Assembly (NCBI GenBank): GCA_937998695.1
Contig: CALLCO010000004.1
Coordinates: 1 to 34,526, forward strand
Direction of reading: 5' to 3'
Origin: Candidatus Ozemibacteraceae bacterium
GTDB taxonomy: Bacteria; Muiribacteriota; Ozemobacteria; Ozemobacterales; Ozemobacteraceae
DNA length: 34,526 nt
Shown piece after piece: positions 22,969 through 33,522 of the stretch; positions within the stretch are counted from its first letter, which is position 1; each line of letters starts with the position of its first letter. The notes below the pieces were generated by a model, which saw only the letters and a list, made by a program, of their open reading frames with translations, ran no database searches and was not told the DNA's origin. The translations under genes and the position numbers were made by a program.

Positions 22969-23442
22969 ATGCCTCGCCGTGGTCATGTCAGCAAGCGGGA
23001 GATCACTCCCGATTCCGTGTACAACTCCAAGCTCGTCACCCGGTTCATCAACAACCTGATGAGCCGCGGCAAGCGCAGCATCGCGACCGGCATCTTCTAT
23101 GACGCCCTCGAGAAGCTGTCCAAGACGAACGGCAACGAGAATCCCCTCGAGCTGTTCAAGAAATCGATCGATGCGGCCAAACCCATCGTCGAAGTTCGCA
23201 GCAAGCGCATCGGCGGCGCCAACTACCAGGTGCCCGTCGAGGTCAAGCCCGATCGCGCCATCGCCCTGGCCTTCCGCTGGATCCTCGGGTTCTCCCGGCA
23301 GCGGAAAGAGAAGTCGATGTCCGACCGCTTGGCGGCCGAATTTTCCGACATCCTGAAGAACACCGGCGCCACCATGAAGAAGCGCGACGAAGTGCACCGC
23401 ATGGCCGAAGCCAACAAGGCCTTCGCCCACTACCGCGTGTAA
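22969..23442 (+). CDS. rpsG: 30S ribosomal protein S7
   Basis: S7 nucleates assembly of the 30S head and contacts the E-site tRNA. The 157 residues are the normal length. MPRRGHVSKREI, NNLMSRGKRSIA, GGANYQVPVEVKPDRA and RWILGFSRQR are typical. A strong TAAGGAGG, overlapping the rpsL stop codon, precedes the ATG, so the two genes are tightly linked. In E. coli S7 represses the str operon mRNA; whether that holds here is unknown. Confidence 0.97.
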   Translation: MPRRGHVSKREITPDSVYNSKLVTRFINNLMSRGKRSIATGIFYDALEKLSKTNGNENPLELFKKSIDAAKPIVEVRSKRIGGANYQVPVEVKPDRAIALAFRWILGFSRQRKEKSMSDRLAAEFSDILKNTGATMKKRDEVHRMAEANKAFAHYRV

Positions 23443-23475
23443 GGTCGCGAAAGGCAGGAACGCAGAGGCCACGCC

Positions 23476-25593
<2,118 letters not shown>

Positions 25594-25653
25594 GGCGGGC
25601 GCCGGGTGGGATTCACCCACGCGGCAAAACATCCCAAGGAGGATTTCGAATAC

Positions 25654-25965
25654 ATGGCCAAGCAAAAGATGCGGTTGTCCCTGAAGGCCTTCGACCACCG
25701 GCTGCTCGACCAGTCCGTGGCCCGGATCTGCGACACGGTCAAGCGGACCGGCACCCGGATTTCCGGGCCGATCCCCATGCCGACGGAGATCCGCAAATAC
25801 ACGGTGCTGCGGTCGCCTTTCGTCAACAAGGATTCCCGCGAGCAGTTCGAAATGCGCATCCACAAGCGGAACATCGATCTGTACAGCCCTTCCTCCCAGA
25901 CCGTCGACTCCCTGATGAACATGGACCTGCCCGCGGGCGTGAACATCGAGATCAAGATGCTGTGA
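25654..25965 (+). CDS. rpsJ: 30S ribosomal protein S10
   Basis: S10 lies in the 30S head and, with NusB, takes part in antitermination. At 103 residues it equals E. coli S10. [39 protein letters not shown] and [16 protein letters not shown] are characteristic. ATG 25654 is chosen from homology and from AAGGAGG (25636-25642); the upstream in-frame codon at 25606 would add 16 non-homologous residues. First gene of the S10 cluster. The 60-nt gap after fusA has a small GC hairpin without a T-run, so it is probably no terminator. Confidence 0.96.
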   Translation: MAKQKMRLSLKAFDHRLLDQSVARICDTVKRTGTRISGPIPMPTEIRKYTVLRSPFVNKDSREQFEMRIHKRNIDLYSPSSQTVDSLMNMDLPAGVNIEIKML

Positions 25966-25988
25966 GCGAGGGATAAAGGAGGAAACGT

Positions 25989-26612
25989 ATGGGCGTGAAT
26001 GCAATCCTGGGAACCAAGATCGGCATGACCCAGATCTTCACGGACACCGGCGACGTCGTCCCGGTCACCGTGATCAGCTGCGGTCCCTGCACCATCATCC
26101 GCAAGAGCGAAAAGGCCGTCCAGGTCGGGTATCGCGAGATCCCCAAGGACGCCGTGACCCGCCGCCTGAACAAGCCCCTGCGGCTGATGTTCGAGAAGGC
26201 CGGGGTCAAACCTTTCCGCTTCGTGCGCAACCTGCCGGCCAGCGAGACCGACGGCATCGCCCCCAACAGCGAGATCACCGTCTCGATGTTCAAGGCCGGC
26301 GAGATCGTCCACGTCACCGGCACCACCAAGGGCAAGGGGTTTGCCGGCGCGATGGAGCGCCACCACTTTAACGGCGCCCAGCAGACCCACGGGCAGTCGG
26401 ACCGCACCCGCGCCACCGGTTCCACCGGTTCGGGCCAGGAAGCCAGCCGCACCTGGAAGGGCAAGCGCCTTCCGGGGCACCTGGGCGATGTCCGCCGCAC
26501 GACCAAGAACCTGAAGGTCGTCCGCGTCGATGAGCAGAAAAACCTGCTGCTGGTCAAGGGGGCCATCCCCGGCGCCAGCAACGGTCTGGTCATCGTCCGC
26601 CGGGCGCAGTAA
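25989..26612 (+). CDS. rplC: 50S ribosomal protein L3
   Basis: uL3 is an early assembly protein whose loop reaches towards the peptidyl transferase centre. The 207 residues are close to E. coli (209). [20 protein letters not shown] starts the protein. The central loop is seen in [20 protein letters not shown] and [12 protein letters not shown], including the Gln that PrmB methylates in E. coli. AAAGGAGG precedes the ATG. rplD follows after 11 nt. Confidence 0.96.
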   Translation: MGVNAILGTKIGMTQIFTDTGDVVPVTVISCGPCTIIRKSEKAVQVGYREIPKDAVTRRLNKPLRLMFEKAGVKPFRFVRNLPASETDGIAPNSEITVSMFKAGEIVHVTGTTKGKGFAGAMERHHFNGAQQTHGQSDRTRATGSTGSGQEASRTWKGKRLPGHLGDVRRTTKNLKVVRVDEQKNLLLVKGAIPGASNGLVIVRRAQ

Positions 26613-26623
26613 CGGAGGGACCC

Positions 26624-27244
26624 ATGGAAACCAAAAAATTCCAGATGAATGGCCGGGAAGTCGGCTCCATCACCCTGAAGGACGAGGTGTTCGCCGCCAA
26701 GTCCCATCCCCAGACCGTCACCGACGTGGTCAAGGCCCAGCTCAACAACGAGCGCCAGGGGACCCTGAACACCAAGACCCGCGGCGAGGTTCGCGGCGGC
26801 GGCCGCAAGCCGTGGCGCCAGAAGGGCACCGGCCGGGCCCGCCAGGGTTCGACCGTCTCTCCGCTGTGGCCCGGGGGTGGCTGCACCTTTGGTCCGCGGC
26901 CCCGCACCTATGACCACCGGCCCCCCCGGCAGATGGTCGATGTCGCCCTCCGCGGCGTTCTCACCGAACTGGCCGCCCACCAGCGCGTGCGTGTGGTCGA
27001 GAACCTGACCTTCGATTCCGGCAAGACGGCAGATGTGGTCAAGTTCCTCGCCGAGCACAAGCTCGACAAGGCCCTGCTGGTGCTGCCCGAAGTCACCGCC
27101 AAGAGCAAGCTGGCCACCCGCAACCTGAAGTGCGTGAAGGTCGTCACCCCGCATCAGGTCAACGTGGTCGACCTGCTGAAATACGGACACCTGGCGATCA
27201 GCGACAAGGCCGTCCGAACCCTGGAGGAGGTGTTGGTCAAATGA
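26624..27244 (+). CDS. rplD: 50S ribosomal protein L4
   Basis: uL4 sends an extended loop into the exit-tunnel constriction. It also represses the S10 operon in E. coli. The 206-residue length is normal. The tunnel loop is clear ([37 protein letters not shown]). C-terminal parts [20 protein letters not shown] match the family. GGAGGG precedes ATG 26624. Its stop overlaps the rplW start by 4 nt (ATGA). Confidence 0.96.
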   Translation: METKKFQMNGREVGSITLKDEVFAAKSHPQTVTDVVKAQLNNERQGTLNTKTRGEVRGGGRKPWRQKGTGRARQGSTVSPLWPGGGCTFGPRPRTYDHRPPRQMVDVALRGVLTELAAHQRVRVVENLTFDSGKTADVVKFLAEHKLDKALLVLPEVTAKSKLATRNLKCVKVVTPHQVNVVDLLKYGHLAISDKAVRTLEEVLVK

Positions 27245-27531
27245 ACCATCCGCAAGACATCATTCTGCAGCCCATCGTTTCCGAGAAGAGCTACGACCGC
27301 ATGGGCGAAAAGATCTACCAGTTCAAGGTCGCCAAATCGGCCAACAAGCACCAGATCAAGGAAGCGGTCGAGACGCTGTTCAAGGTCCGCGTGATCAACG
27401 TCCGCACGCTCAACGTGCGGCCCAAGGCCAAGCGGCGGGGCGTCTTCAAAGGGTTCACCCCCTCCTGGAAGAAAGCGGTGGTCTGCCTGCACAAGGAAGA
27501 CTCGATCGCCTTCTTCGAGGGGATCGCGTAA
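27241..27531 (+). CDS. rplW: 50S ribosomal protein L23
   Basis: uL23 sits at the tunnel exit and is the docking site for trigger factor and SRP. The start ATG 27241 overlaps the rplD stop (ATGA), with GGAGGAGG upstream in rplD. The resulting 96 residues fit the family (E. coli 100). PQDIILQPIVSEKSYDRM, YQFKVAKSANKHQIKEAVE and VRVINVRTLNV are typical. It is of ordinary size, unlike its neighbours on the ribosome L29 and L22. Confidence 0.95.
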   Translation: MNHPQDIILQPIVSEKSYDRMGEKIYQFKVAKSANKHQIKEAVETLFKVRVINVRTLNVRPKAKRRGVFKGFTPSWKKAVVCLHKEDSIAFFEGIA

Positions 27532-27552
27532 GGCGCGGGAAGGAACACAAGG

Positions 27553-28380
27553 ATGAGCATCAAGAAATACAAACCCACCACCCCCTCCCGGCGGTTCATG
27601 GAAGGAAGCACCTTCGAGGAGATCACCAAGAGCAAGCCCGAGAAGTCCCTCGTCGAGATCCTCCACCGCCACGCCGGGCGCAACCACCACGGGCACGTCA
27701 CTCAACGGCACCGGGGCGGCGGCTCCAAGCGGTTCTATCGGCTGATCGATTTCAAGCGGAACAAAGACGGTATCCCGGGCAAAGTGACGGCGATCGAATA
27801 TGATCCCAACCGCACCGCCCGCATCGCCCTTGTCACCTATAAAGACGGCGAGAAGCGCTACATCATCGCCCCGGAAGGCCTGAAGGTGGGCGCCCCCATC
27901 GAGAACGGCAGCCATTCCGAGATCATCACCGGCGCCTGCCTCCCCCTCAAGGACATCCCGCTGGGCTCGACCATCCACCACATCGAGATGAAGCCCGGCA
28001 AGGGGGCCCAGATCGCCCGTTCGGCCGGGGCCTCGGCCCAGTTGGCCGGCAAGGAGGGCGAGTTCGCTCAGGTCATCCTGCCCTCCGGTGAGATGCGCAA
28101 GATCCCGTTGGCCTGCCGTGCCGTGCTCGGCCAGGTCGGCAACCTCGACCACATGAACATCTCGATGGGCAAGGCGGGCCGCTCGCGCTGGAAGGGGATC
28201 CGCCCCTACGTTCGCGGCGCCGTCATGAACCCCTGCGACCACCCGCATGGCGGTGGCGAAGGCAAGAACAGTCGTGGACGCGTGCCGGTCTCCCTGTGGG
28301 GCCAGGCCACCAAGGGGCTGAAGACCCGGAAGCGGAAGAATCCGTCCAACCAGTACATCATCAGCCGCCGGAAGAAATAA
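27553..28380 (+). CDS. rplB: 50S ribosomal protein L2
   Basis: uL2 is required for subunit joining and peptidyl transferase activity. The 275 residues are standard (E. coli 273). Signatures include [32 protein letters not shown], and [14 protein letters not shown] with the functionally important His230 (E. coli His229). A basic C-terminus ends the protein. A short AAGG lies before the ATG. rpsS follows 12 nt later. Confidence 0.97.
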   Translation: MSIKKYKPTTPSRRFMEGSTFEEITKSKPEKSLVEILHRHAGRNHHGHVTQRHRGGGSKRFYRLIDFKRNKDGIPGKVTAIEYDPNRTARIALVTYKDGEKRYIIAPEGLKVGAPIENGSHSEIITGACLPLKDIPLGSTIHHIEMKPGKGAQIARSAGASAQLAGKEGEFAQVILPSGEMRKIPLACRAVLGQVGNLDHMNISMGKAGRSRWKGIRPYVRGAVMNPCDHPHGGGEGKNSRGRVPVSLWGQATKGLKTRKRKNPSNQYIISRRKK

Positions 28381-28392
28381 GGGAGTCGGACA

Positions 28393-28665
28393 ATGAGCAA
28401 GAAACCTCCATTTGTCGAAGAGCGCCTCATGAAGCGCATCGAAACCATGAACCGGACGGGCGAGAAGCGCCAGATCAAGACCTGGTCCCGTTCCTCCACG
28501 GTCTACCCTGCGATGGTCGGACACACCATCGCCGTCCACAACGGCCGCAAGCATGTCCCGGTCTTCATCACCGAGAACATGGTCGGTCACAAGCTCGGGG
28601 AATTCGCCCCGACCCGGACCTTCAAGGCCCACGCCGCCAGCGAGAAGGCGGCGGCGGCCAAGTAG
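28393..28665 (+). CDS. rpsS: 30S ribosomal protein S19
   Basis: uS19 binds 16S rRNA in the head beside S13. The 90 residues fit the family. [55 protein letters not shown] and [11 protein letters not shown] are diagnostic. The tail is Ala/Lys rich (ASEKAAAAK). The TAG stop overlaps the AGGAGG that serves rplV. In the folded ribosome S19 pairs with S13, which is of interest given the S13-like module on the next gene. Confidence 0.96.
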   Translation: MSKKPPFVEERLMKRIETMNRTGEKRQIKTWSRSSTVYPAMVGHTIAVHNGRKHVPVFITENMVGHKLGEFAPTRTFKAHAASEKAAAAK

Positions 28666-28675
28666 GAGGACACCC

Positions 28676-29410
28676 ATGTTGCGTCTGGTAGGTGTGAACA
28701 TTCCCGATGACGTCGATCTGTTCAACGGTCTGCGCTTGATCAAGGGCCTCGACACCAAGCACAACCGCACCAAGATCGAGCACATTCTGACCAAGGCCCG
28801 CCTCTACACCCGCCGGGTGGAGAAGGACGGCCGCGTGGTCAAGGTCTACCCGAAGGTCGGTGACCTCACCTGGAAGGAGAAGAGTCGGCTGATCGATCTG
28901 GTGGACATTCCCCGCGCCAGCATCACCAATGTGCGGATGAGCCCCCGGAAACTGCGGCTGGTGGCCGACGAAATCCGCGGCAAGCCCGTGGATGACGCCC
29001 TGGCCATCCTGTCGTTCATGCCCAAGGCGGGCGCCCCCGTGCTCCTGAAGCTGCTCAAATCGGCCATCGCCAACGCCGGCAACAACCACGACCTGAAAGC
29101 CGACGGCCTGTACGTCGCCAAGATCACCATCGACGGCGGACCGACCATGCGGCGGTTCATGGCCCGCGCCCGCGGCCGGGCCTGCCGGATCCGCAAGCGG
29201 ACCGCGCACGCCCTGATCGTCCTGCGCGAGAAGTTCGTCATGCCCAAGGCCAAGAAGACCGAAGGCACTGACCAGCCCAAGGCCGCCGAAGCCGGTGCCG
29301 CCCCCGCCGCCGGTCAGACCACTGGGTCGAAGGCTGCCCCCAAGGCCAAGAAGGCCGCCCCCGAGGCGCCCAAGGCCGACAACTCCGCGAAAACCCAGGG
29401 AGGAAAGTAA
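28676..29410 (+). CDS. rplV: 50S ribosomal protein L22 with S13-like N-terminal module and Ala/Lys tail
   Basis: uL22 lines the exit tunnel, and its usual length is about 110 residues; this gene encodes 244. Residues 80-186 are an ordinary L22 (ASITNVRMSPRKLRLVADEI, KSAIANAGNNHDL, GPTMRRFMARARGRACRIRK-like core). Residues 1-78 are extra and begin MLRLVGVNIPD, which aligns without gaps to the start of ribosomal protein S13 (MARIAGINIPD in E. coli) and continues with Leu19, Ile22 and Gly24 in the S13 positions. A later KVGDLTWKEKSRLI resembles the second S13 helix region. Residues 187-244 form an Ala/Lys/Pro-rich tail. The long start is firm: AGGAGG (28664-28669) lies 6 nt before ATG 28676, and no other start with a ribosome site fits. 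The S13 relation is an inference by eye. Confidence 0.92.
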   Translation: MLRLVGVNIPDDVDLFNGLRLIKGLDTKHNRTKIEHILTKARLYTRRVEKDGRVVKVYPKVGDLTWKEKSRLIDLVDIPRASITNVRMSPRKLRLVADEIRGKPVDDALAILSFMPKAGAPVLLKLLKSAIANAGNNHDLKADGLYVAKITIDGGPTMRRFMARARGRACRIRKRTAHALIVLREKFVMPKAKKTEGTDQPKAAEAGAAPAAGQTTGSKAAPKAKKAAPEAPKADNSAKTQGGK

Positions 29411-29413
29411 ACC

Positions 29414-30094
29414 ATGGGACAGAAAGTCAATCCGATCGGCATCCGGCTCGGCATCACCCGCACCTGGGATTCCCGGTGGTTCGCCAAGCGCGCCGACTAC
29501 GCCAATTTCCTGCATGAGGACGTCAAGATCCGCGAGTTCATCGACAAGAAGCAGTTCCCCCGCGAAGGGATCGGCCGCATCGAGATCGAGCGGAAGTCCA
29601 ACACCAAGGTGCGGATCACCATCCACACCGCCAAGCCGGGCGTCATCATCGGCCGCGGCGGTGAGCGCGTCGAACTGCTGAAGAAAGCCCTCGAGAAGCT
29701 GACCGGCAAGTCGGTCTTCCTGGCCATCCAGGAAATCAAGCATCCCGACGCCGAGGCCAAGATCATCGCCGAGAACATCGCCATGCAGCTCGAGAAGCGC
29801 ATCTCCCACCGCCGGGCCATGAAACAGACGATCGGGCGCGCCCTGCGCGCTGGCGCCCAGGGCGTCAAGGTCACCTGCTCCGGCCGACTGGGCGGCGCCG
29901 AGATCAGTCGCCTCGAGTGGCAGCGCGAGGGGCGGGTGCCCCTGCACACCCTGCGCGCCGACATCGATTTCGCCAAGGAAACCGCCATCACCACCTTCGG
30001 GTGCGTGGGGGTCAAAGTCTGGGTCTTCAAGGGCGAAAAGATCGGCAAACCCGGCTCCGCCGAGACCGCTCCGGCTCGGGAAACCACGTACTGA
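29414..30094 (+). CDS. rpsC: 30S ribosomal protein S3
   Basis: uS3 forms part of the mRNA entry site and helicase. The 226 residues are normal (E. coli 233). [20 protein letters not shown] opens the protein. The KH domain is seen in [20 protein letters not shown], and the C-terminal domain in [20 protein letters not shown] followed by [17 protein letters not shown] precedes the ATG, and the stop of rplV lies 3 nt upstream. No unusual extension. Confidence 0.96.
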   Translation: MGQKVNPIGIRLGITRTWDSRWFAKRADYANFLHEDVKIREFIDKKQFPREGIGRIEIERKSNTKVRITIHTAKPGVIIGRGGERVELLKKALEKLTGKSVFLAIQEIKHPDAEAKIIAENIAMQLEKRISHRRAMKQTIGRALRAGAQGVKVTCSGRLGGAEISRLEWQREGRVPLHTLRADIDFAKETAITTFGCVGVKVWVFKGEKIGKPGSAETAPARETTY

Positions 30095-30111
30095 ACAGGA
30101 GGAACTGAGCC

Positions 30112-30522
30112 ATGTTGATGCCGGCACGCACCAAATTCCGCAAACAACAGCGCGGCCGCATGCGCGGCCTGAGCAAGGGCGCCAAATACCTGGCCTTCGG
30201 CACCTTCGGCCTGCAGGCCATGGAATGCTGCTGGATGACCAGCGCCCAGATCGAAGCGGCCCGCAAGGTCATCACCCGCACCGTCAAGCGCGCGGGCAAG
30301 ATGTGGATCCGCGTCTTCCCCGACAAACCCGTCTCCAAGAAGCCCCTCGAGACCCGCATGGGCAAGGGAAAGGGCGCCCCCGAGTTCTGGGTGGCCGTGG
30401 TCAAGCCCGGCCGCATCCTGTTCGAACTGGAAGGGGTCCCCGAGAACGTCGCCATCGAGTCGCTCAGCCAGGCCGGCCGGAAGCTCCCCATCCGGACCCA
30501 GGTCGTGAACGCCAAGGCGTGA
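30112..30522 (+). CDS. rplP: 50S ribosomal protein L16
   Basis: uL16 organises the A-site region of the 50S subunit. At 136 residues it equals E. coli L16. [60 protein letters not shown] and [15 protein letters not shown] are diagnostic. The Arg in [11 protein letters not shown] corresponds to the residue hydroxylated by RoxA in E. coli. AGGAGG precedes the ATG. Confidence 0.96.
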   Translation: MLMPARTKFRKQQRGRMRGLSKGAKYLAFGTFGLQAMECCWMTSAQIEAARKVITRTVKRAGKMWIRVFPDKPVSKKPLETRMGKGKGAPEFWVAVVKPGRILFELEGVPENVAIESLSQAGRKLPIRTQVVNAKA

Positions 30523-30538
30523 CACAGGACGTACAGAC

Positions 30539-31174
30539 ATGAAGAACCAAGAAGAACTCAACGAATTGACCGTTCCCGAGCTGCAGGACAAGCTGCGGCA
30601 CTATAAGGAAGAGCTGTTCAACCTCCGTTTCCAGGCGGCCACCGGCCAGCTCTCCAACCCTTCCCGCATCGAGATCGTGCGCCGCAACATCGCCCGGGTC
30701 AACACCCGGCTGTCCCGGCTCGAGAAGGAGAGCGTCCGCGCCCGCCTGAAGGAGGAGCTCGACAGCCTGTACAAAGAGAAGAAGATCGCCGATCCGCGGC
30801 AGATCCCCCTGCGCGAGAAGCTGTCCATGCTGCGGTCCAAGCTCAGCCAGAAGGCCCGCAAGGTCAGCCAGGAGATCAAAACCGAGGTCGACAAGAAGTC
30901 GACCGAGCTGCTGAAGACCCTCCGCACCCGGATCACCGAAAAACTCAAGACCGTCAAAGGGCGGGAAGAGTCCCAACTCCGCGCCGCCTCCGTCCGGCTG
31001 CGGGATCCCAAGTTTGCGGCCCGCAAGAAGTTCCTTGACAAACTGAACTCCATGGGGTTTAATGAAGCTTCTCAGTTCGTGTCTCTCAAGGAAGCCAAGC
31101 GAGCCAAGCTCGGCGAACTGGAGCAGATCCGCGCCATGCAGCGGGAACTGATCTCCGGTCGGCTGCCGTTCTGA
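30539..31174 (+). CDS. rpmC: 50S ribosomal protein L29 with a C-terminal extension of about 145 residues
   Basis: uL29 lies at the tunnel exit next to L23. The usual length is 60-70 residues; this gene encodes 211. Residues 1-65 are a good L29 ([49 protein letters not shown]). The rest is highly charged and Arg/Lys/Glu-rich with few Gly or Pro, so it is probably a long helix or coiled coil (for example [20 protein letters not shown]). It ends in a more varied segment with [20 protein letters not shown] and a final SGRLPF. The reading frame is continuous with neighbours in place and the stop just before the rpsQ ribosome site, so this is not a frameshift artefact. AGGA lies before the ATG. Confidence 0.93.
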   Translation: MKNQEELNELTVPELQDKLRHYKEELFNLRFQAATGQLSNPSRIEIVRRNIARVNTRLSRLEKESVRARLKEELDSLYKEKKIADPRQIPLREKLSMLRSKLSQKARKVSQEIKTEVDKKSTELLKTLRTRITEKLKTVKGREESQLRAASVRLRDPKFAARKKFLDKLNSMGFNEASQFVSLKEAKRAKLGELEQIRAMQRELISGRLPF

Positions 31175-31190
31175 GTTTTAGGAGGAATCC

Positions 31191-31505
31191 ATGGAACAGA
31201 AATCCCATCGCCGCACCCGCGTCGGGCGGGTGATCGCCGACAACACCCCCAAGACGATCAAGGTCCAGATCGAGGGGATCGTGCAGCACGCCCAGTACAA
31301 GAAGTACATCAAGCGGCAGACCAGTTTCCTCGTCCACGACCCGGAAGACCAGTGCAAGCTGGGCGACCTGGTCCGGATCGAGGAGAGCCGCCCGTTCAGC
31401 AAGCTGAAGAAGTGGATCGTCCGCGAGATCATCCAGAAGGCGGACGCCAAGACCAAGGACAACATCCAGGAGGCCACGCATGATTCGGCAGGAATCAACC
31501 CTTAA
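31191..31505 (+). CDS. rpsQ: 30S ribosomal protein S17
   Basis: uS17 is a primary 16S rRNA binding protein. The 104 residues comprise a normal OB-fold core ([55 protein letters not shown]) and a polar tail of about 20 residues longer than in E. coli (84). The tail arises because the frame runs on through the rplN ribosome site and overlaps the rplN start by 26 nt. TTAGGAGG precedes ATG 31191. Confidence 0.95.
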   Translation: MEQKSHRRTRVGRVIADNTPKTIKVQIEGIVQHAQYKKYIKRQTSFLVHDPEDQCKLGDLVRIEESRPFSKLKKWIVREIIQKADAKTKDNIQEATHDSAGINP

Positions 31506-31848
31506 GGTCGCCGACAACACCGGCGCCAAGAAGCTGCTCTGTATCCGGGTCAAGGGTGGCTCCAACCGGACCTTCGGCACCCTGGGCGACATCATCGTCG
31601 CCTCGGTGAAGGACGCCCTGCCCGACGGCACCGTGAAGAAGAAGGAAGTGGTGCGGGCGGTCATCGTCCGCACCAGGAAAGAGTTCCGGCGCCCCGACGG
31701 TAGCTACATCAAATTCGATGACAACGCCGCCGTCATCATCGGGCCCGACAACAACCCCAAGGGGACGCGCATCTTCGGGCCGGTGGCCCGTGAACTGCGC
31801 GAGGCGGCGTTCATGAAGATCGTTTCGCTGGCCCCCGAGGTCATCTGA
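31480..31848 (+). CDS. rplN: 50S ribosomal protein L14
   Basis: uL14 lies at the subunit interface. The 122 residues are the usual length. [60 protein letters not shown] and the end [12 protein letters not shown] are diagnostic. AGGAGG lies in the 3' part of rpsQ, and the two genes overlap by 26 nt in different frames. This overlap points to coupling. First gene of the spc-type cluster. Confidence 0.97.
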   Translation: MIRQESTLKVADNTGAKKLLCIRVKGGSNRTFGTLGDIIVASVKDALPDGTVKKKEVVRAVIVRTRKEFRRPDGSYIKFDDNAAVIIGPDNNPKGTRIFGPVARELREAAFMKIVSLAPEVI

Positions 31849-31864
31849 CGGAGGGAATGCACCC

Positions 31865-32218
31865 ATGTTGAAGACCGTGAAAGCCAAGCGCAGCGTCGCC
31901 AAGCCCCATGTCAAGAAAGACGACACCGTTCTCATCCTGACCGGCGAGGACGCCGGCAAGAAGGGGCGGGTCCTCGAGGTCAAGCCCGAGAAGGGGCAGG
32001 TCTACGTCGAGGGCGTCAACTATGTGAAGCGTCACCAGCGGCCGACCAAGAAGATCGGCAAGGGTGGCATCATCCAGAAGGAGGGCGCCATCTTCCTGGG
32101 GCGCGTCGGCCTTCTGTGCGGGGCCTGCAACAAGGTGACCCGCGCCAAGATCGTAGACCAGAAGGGCGAGACCGCCCGGGTCTGCAAACTGTGCAACGAG
32201 CCTCTCGGCCGCAAGTGA
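31865..32218 (+). CDS. rplX: 50S ribosomal protein L24 (zinc-ribbon form)
   Basis: uL24 starts 50S assembly and lies near the tunnel exit. The KOW motif is seen in [20 protein letters not shown], followed by [15 protein letters not shown]. The 117 residues include a C-terminal zinc-ribbon with Cys85, Cys88, Cys107 and Cys110 (LLCGAC and VCKLC), which marks the C+ type known from many bacteria. GGAGGG lies before the ATG. Confidence 0.95.
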   Translation: MLKTVKAKRSVAKPHVKKDDTVLILTGEDAGKKGRVLEVKPEKGQVYVEGVNYVKRHQRPTKKIGKGGIIQKEGAIFLGRVGLLCGACNKVTRAKIVDQKGETARVCKLCNEPLGRK

Positions 32219-32265
32219 CCGACGGGCAGTCCTGAACGACGAATCGCATCGAGGAGAATTTCGGC

Positions 32266-32904
32266 ATGGCAAAGACGCAGAAAGGGACCCCCGAATCCGG
32301 GAAGGCCCCCGAGGCGGCGAAGGCCCCCAAGGCGGCAAAACCGGTGGGTCCGAAGTCTATTCCAAGGCTGAAGCAGAAGTACCATTCAGAGGTCCTGCCC
32401 AAGCTGCTCACCACTTACAAGAACCCGATGGCCGTCCCCCGGGTGGCCAAGGTCGTCCTCAACATGGGCGTGGGTGCTGCCACCCAGAACAGCAAGCTGC
32501 TGGACGCCGCCGTGGCGGAACTGACCCAGATCGCCGGCCAGAAGCCGGTCATCACCCGGGCCCGCAAGTCAATCTCGAACTTCAAGCTGCGGGAAGGCGT
32601 CCCCATCGGCACCTCGGTCACCCTGCGCGGCGACCGGGCCTACTTCTTCCTGGACAAGCTGTTCAACATCGTCGTCCCCCGCATCCGCGACTTCCGCGGG
32701 CTGTCGCCCAAGTCGTTCGACGGGCGCGGCAACTACAGCCTTGGGCTGCAGGAACAGCTGGTCTTCCCTGAGATCAAGTACGACCAGGTCGAGAAGGTCC
32801 AGGGGATGAACATCACCATCGTCACCACCGCCAGAACCGACGGCGAAGCCAGAGAGCTCCTGTCTCTGCTGGGCATGCCGTTCCGCCGGACCCAGAAGAA
32901 CTAG
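32266..32904 (+). CDS. rplE: 50S ribosomal protein L5 with Lys/Ala/Pro N-terminal extension
   Basis: uL5 binds 5S rRNA in the central protuberance. The core from about residue 33 is ordinary ([61 protein letters not shown]). The total length is 212 against 179 in E. coli. The extra N-terminus contains [18 protein letters not shown] and is probably disordered. ATG 32266 is supported by GAGGAG 9-10 nt upstream, so the extension is probably real. Its composition is like the L22 tail. Confidence 0.94.
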   Translation: MAKTQKGTPESGKAPEAAKAPKAAKPVGPKSIPRLKQKYHSEVLPKLLTTYKNPMAVPRVAKVVLNMGVGAATQNSKLLDAAVAELTQIAGQKPVITRARKSISNFKLREGVPIGTSVTLRGDRAYFFLDKLFNIVVPRIRDFRGLSPKSFDGRGNYSLGLQEQLVFPEIKYDQVEKVQGMNITIVTTARTDGEARELLSLLGMPFRRTQKN

Positions 32905-32915
32905 AAGGAGTTCAT

Positions 32916-33101
32916 ATGGCCAAGAAGGCATTGATTCAGAAGTGGCAGGGCAAGCCCAAGTTCTCCACCCGGGCCTACAACCGCTGCCGGATCTGCGGGC
33001 GTCCCCGTGGCTACATGCGGGATTTCCAGATGTGCCGCATTTGCTTCCGGGGCCTGGCCTCCCGTGGCCAGATCCCCGGTGTGACCAAGTCCAGCTGGTA
33101 G
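32916..33101 (+). CDS. rpsN: 30S ribosomal protein S14, zinc-binding type
   Basis: uS14 is a 30S head protein. The 61-residue length and four cysteines (Cys24, Cys27, Cys40, Cys43; CRIC and CRIC) define the short zinc-binding form, also named rps[21 protein letters not shown] and the end GVTKSSW are typical. AAGGAG precedes the ATG. Confidence 0.97.
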   Translation: MAKKALIQKWQGKPKFSTRAYNRCRICGRPRGYMRDFQMCRICFRGLASRGQIPGVTKSSW

Positions 33102-33111
33102 GAGACCGACC

Positions 33112-33510
33112 ATGAGCATGACTGATCCCATCGGCGATATGCTGACCCGCATCCGCAACGCCAACCACGTCAAGCACGAGAGCGTGGAGATGCCCTCCTC
33201 CAAGATGAAGATCGAGATCGCCAAGATCCTCAAAAAGGAAGGCTACATCCGCGATTTCCGCTACTACAAGTTCCAGAACAAGTTCAATCTCAAGATCTTC
33301 CTGAAATACGGGGAACGCCAGGCCCGTCAGATCCTCGGCATCCGCCGGATCTCCAAGCCCGGTTGTCGCATCTACTCCCCCCAGGACGAGCTCAAGAAAG
33401 TCCTCGGTGGGCTGGGGGTCGCCATCCTGTCCACCTCGAAGGGCATCATGACCGACAAGGAGGCCCGCAAGGCCGGCGTCGGGGGTGAAGTCCTCGCGCA
33501 CGTCTGGTAA
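33112..33510 (+). CDS. rpsH: 30S ribosomal protein S8
   Basis: uS8 binds the central domain of 16S rRNA and represses the spc operon in E. coli. The 132 residues are standard. [36 protein letters not shown] and the C-terminal [20 protein letters not shown] are diagnostic. AGGAG overlaps the end of rpsN. Translation may begin at Met1 or Met3. Confidence 0.97.
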   Translation: MSMTDPIGDMLTRIRNANHVKHESVEMPSSKMKIEIAKILKKEGYIRDFRYYKFQNKFNLKIFLKYGERQARQILGIRRISKPGCRIYSPQDELKKVLGGLGVAILSTSKGIMTDKEARKAGVGGEVLAHVW

Positions 33511-33522
33511 GGGAGGCCCGCC

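Noticed and set aside
25600-25635. GC hairpin between fusA and rpsJ (GGGTG...CACCC) as a terminator
   Set aside because: Short stem and no T-run; the operon most likely continues.
28553-28675. Even longer L22 starting inside rpsS
   Set aside because: The added part is a shadow of rpsS, and AGGAGG before 28676 marks the true start.
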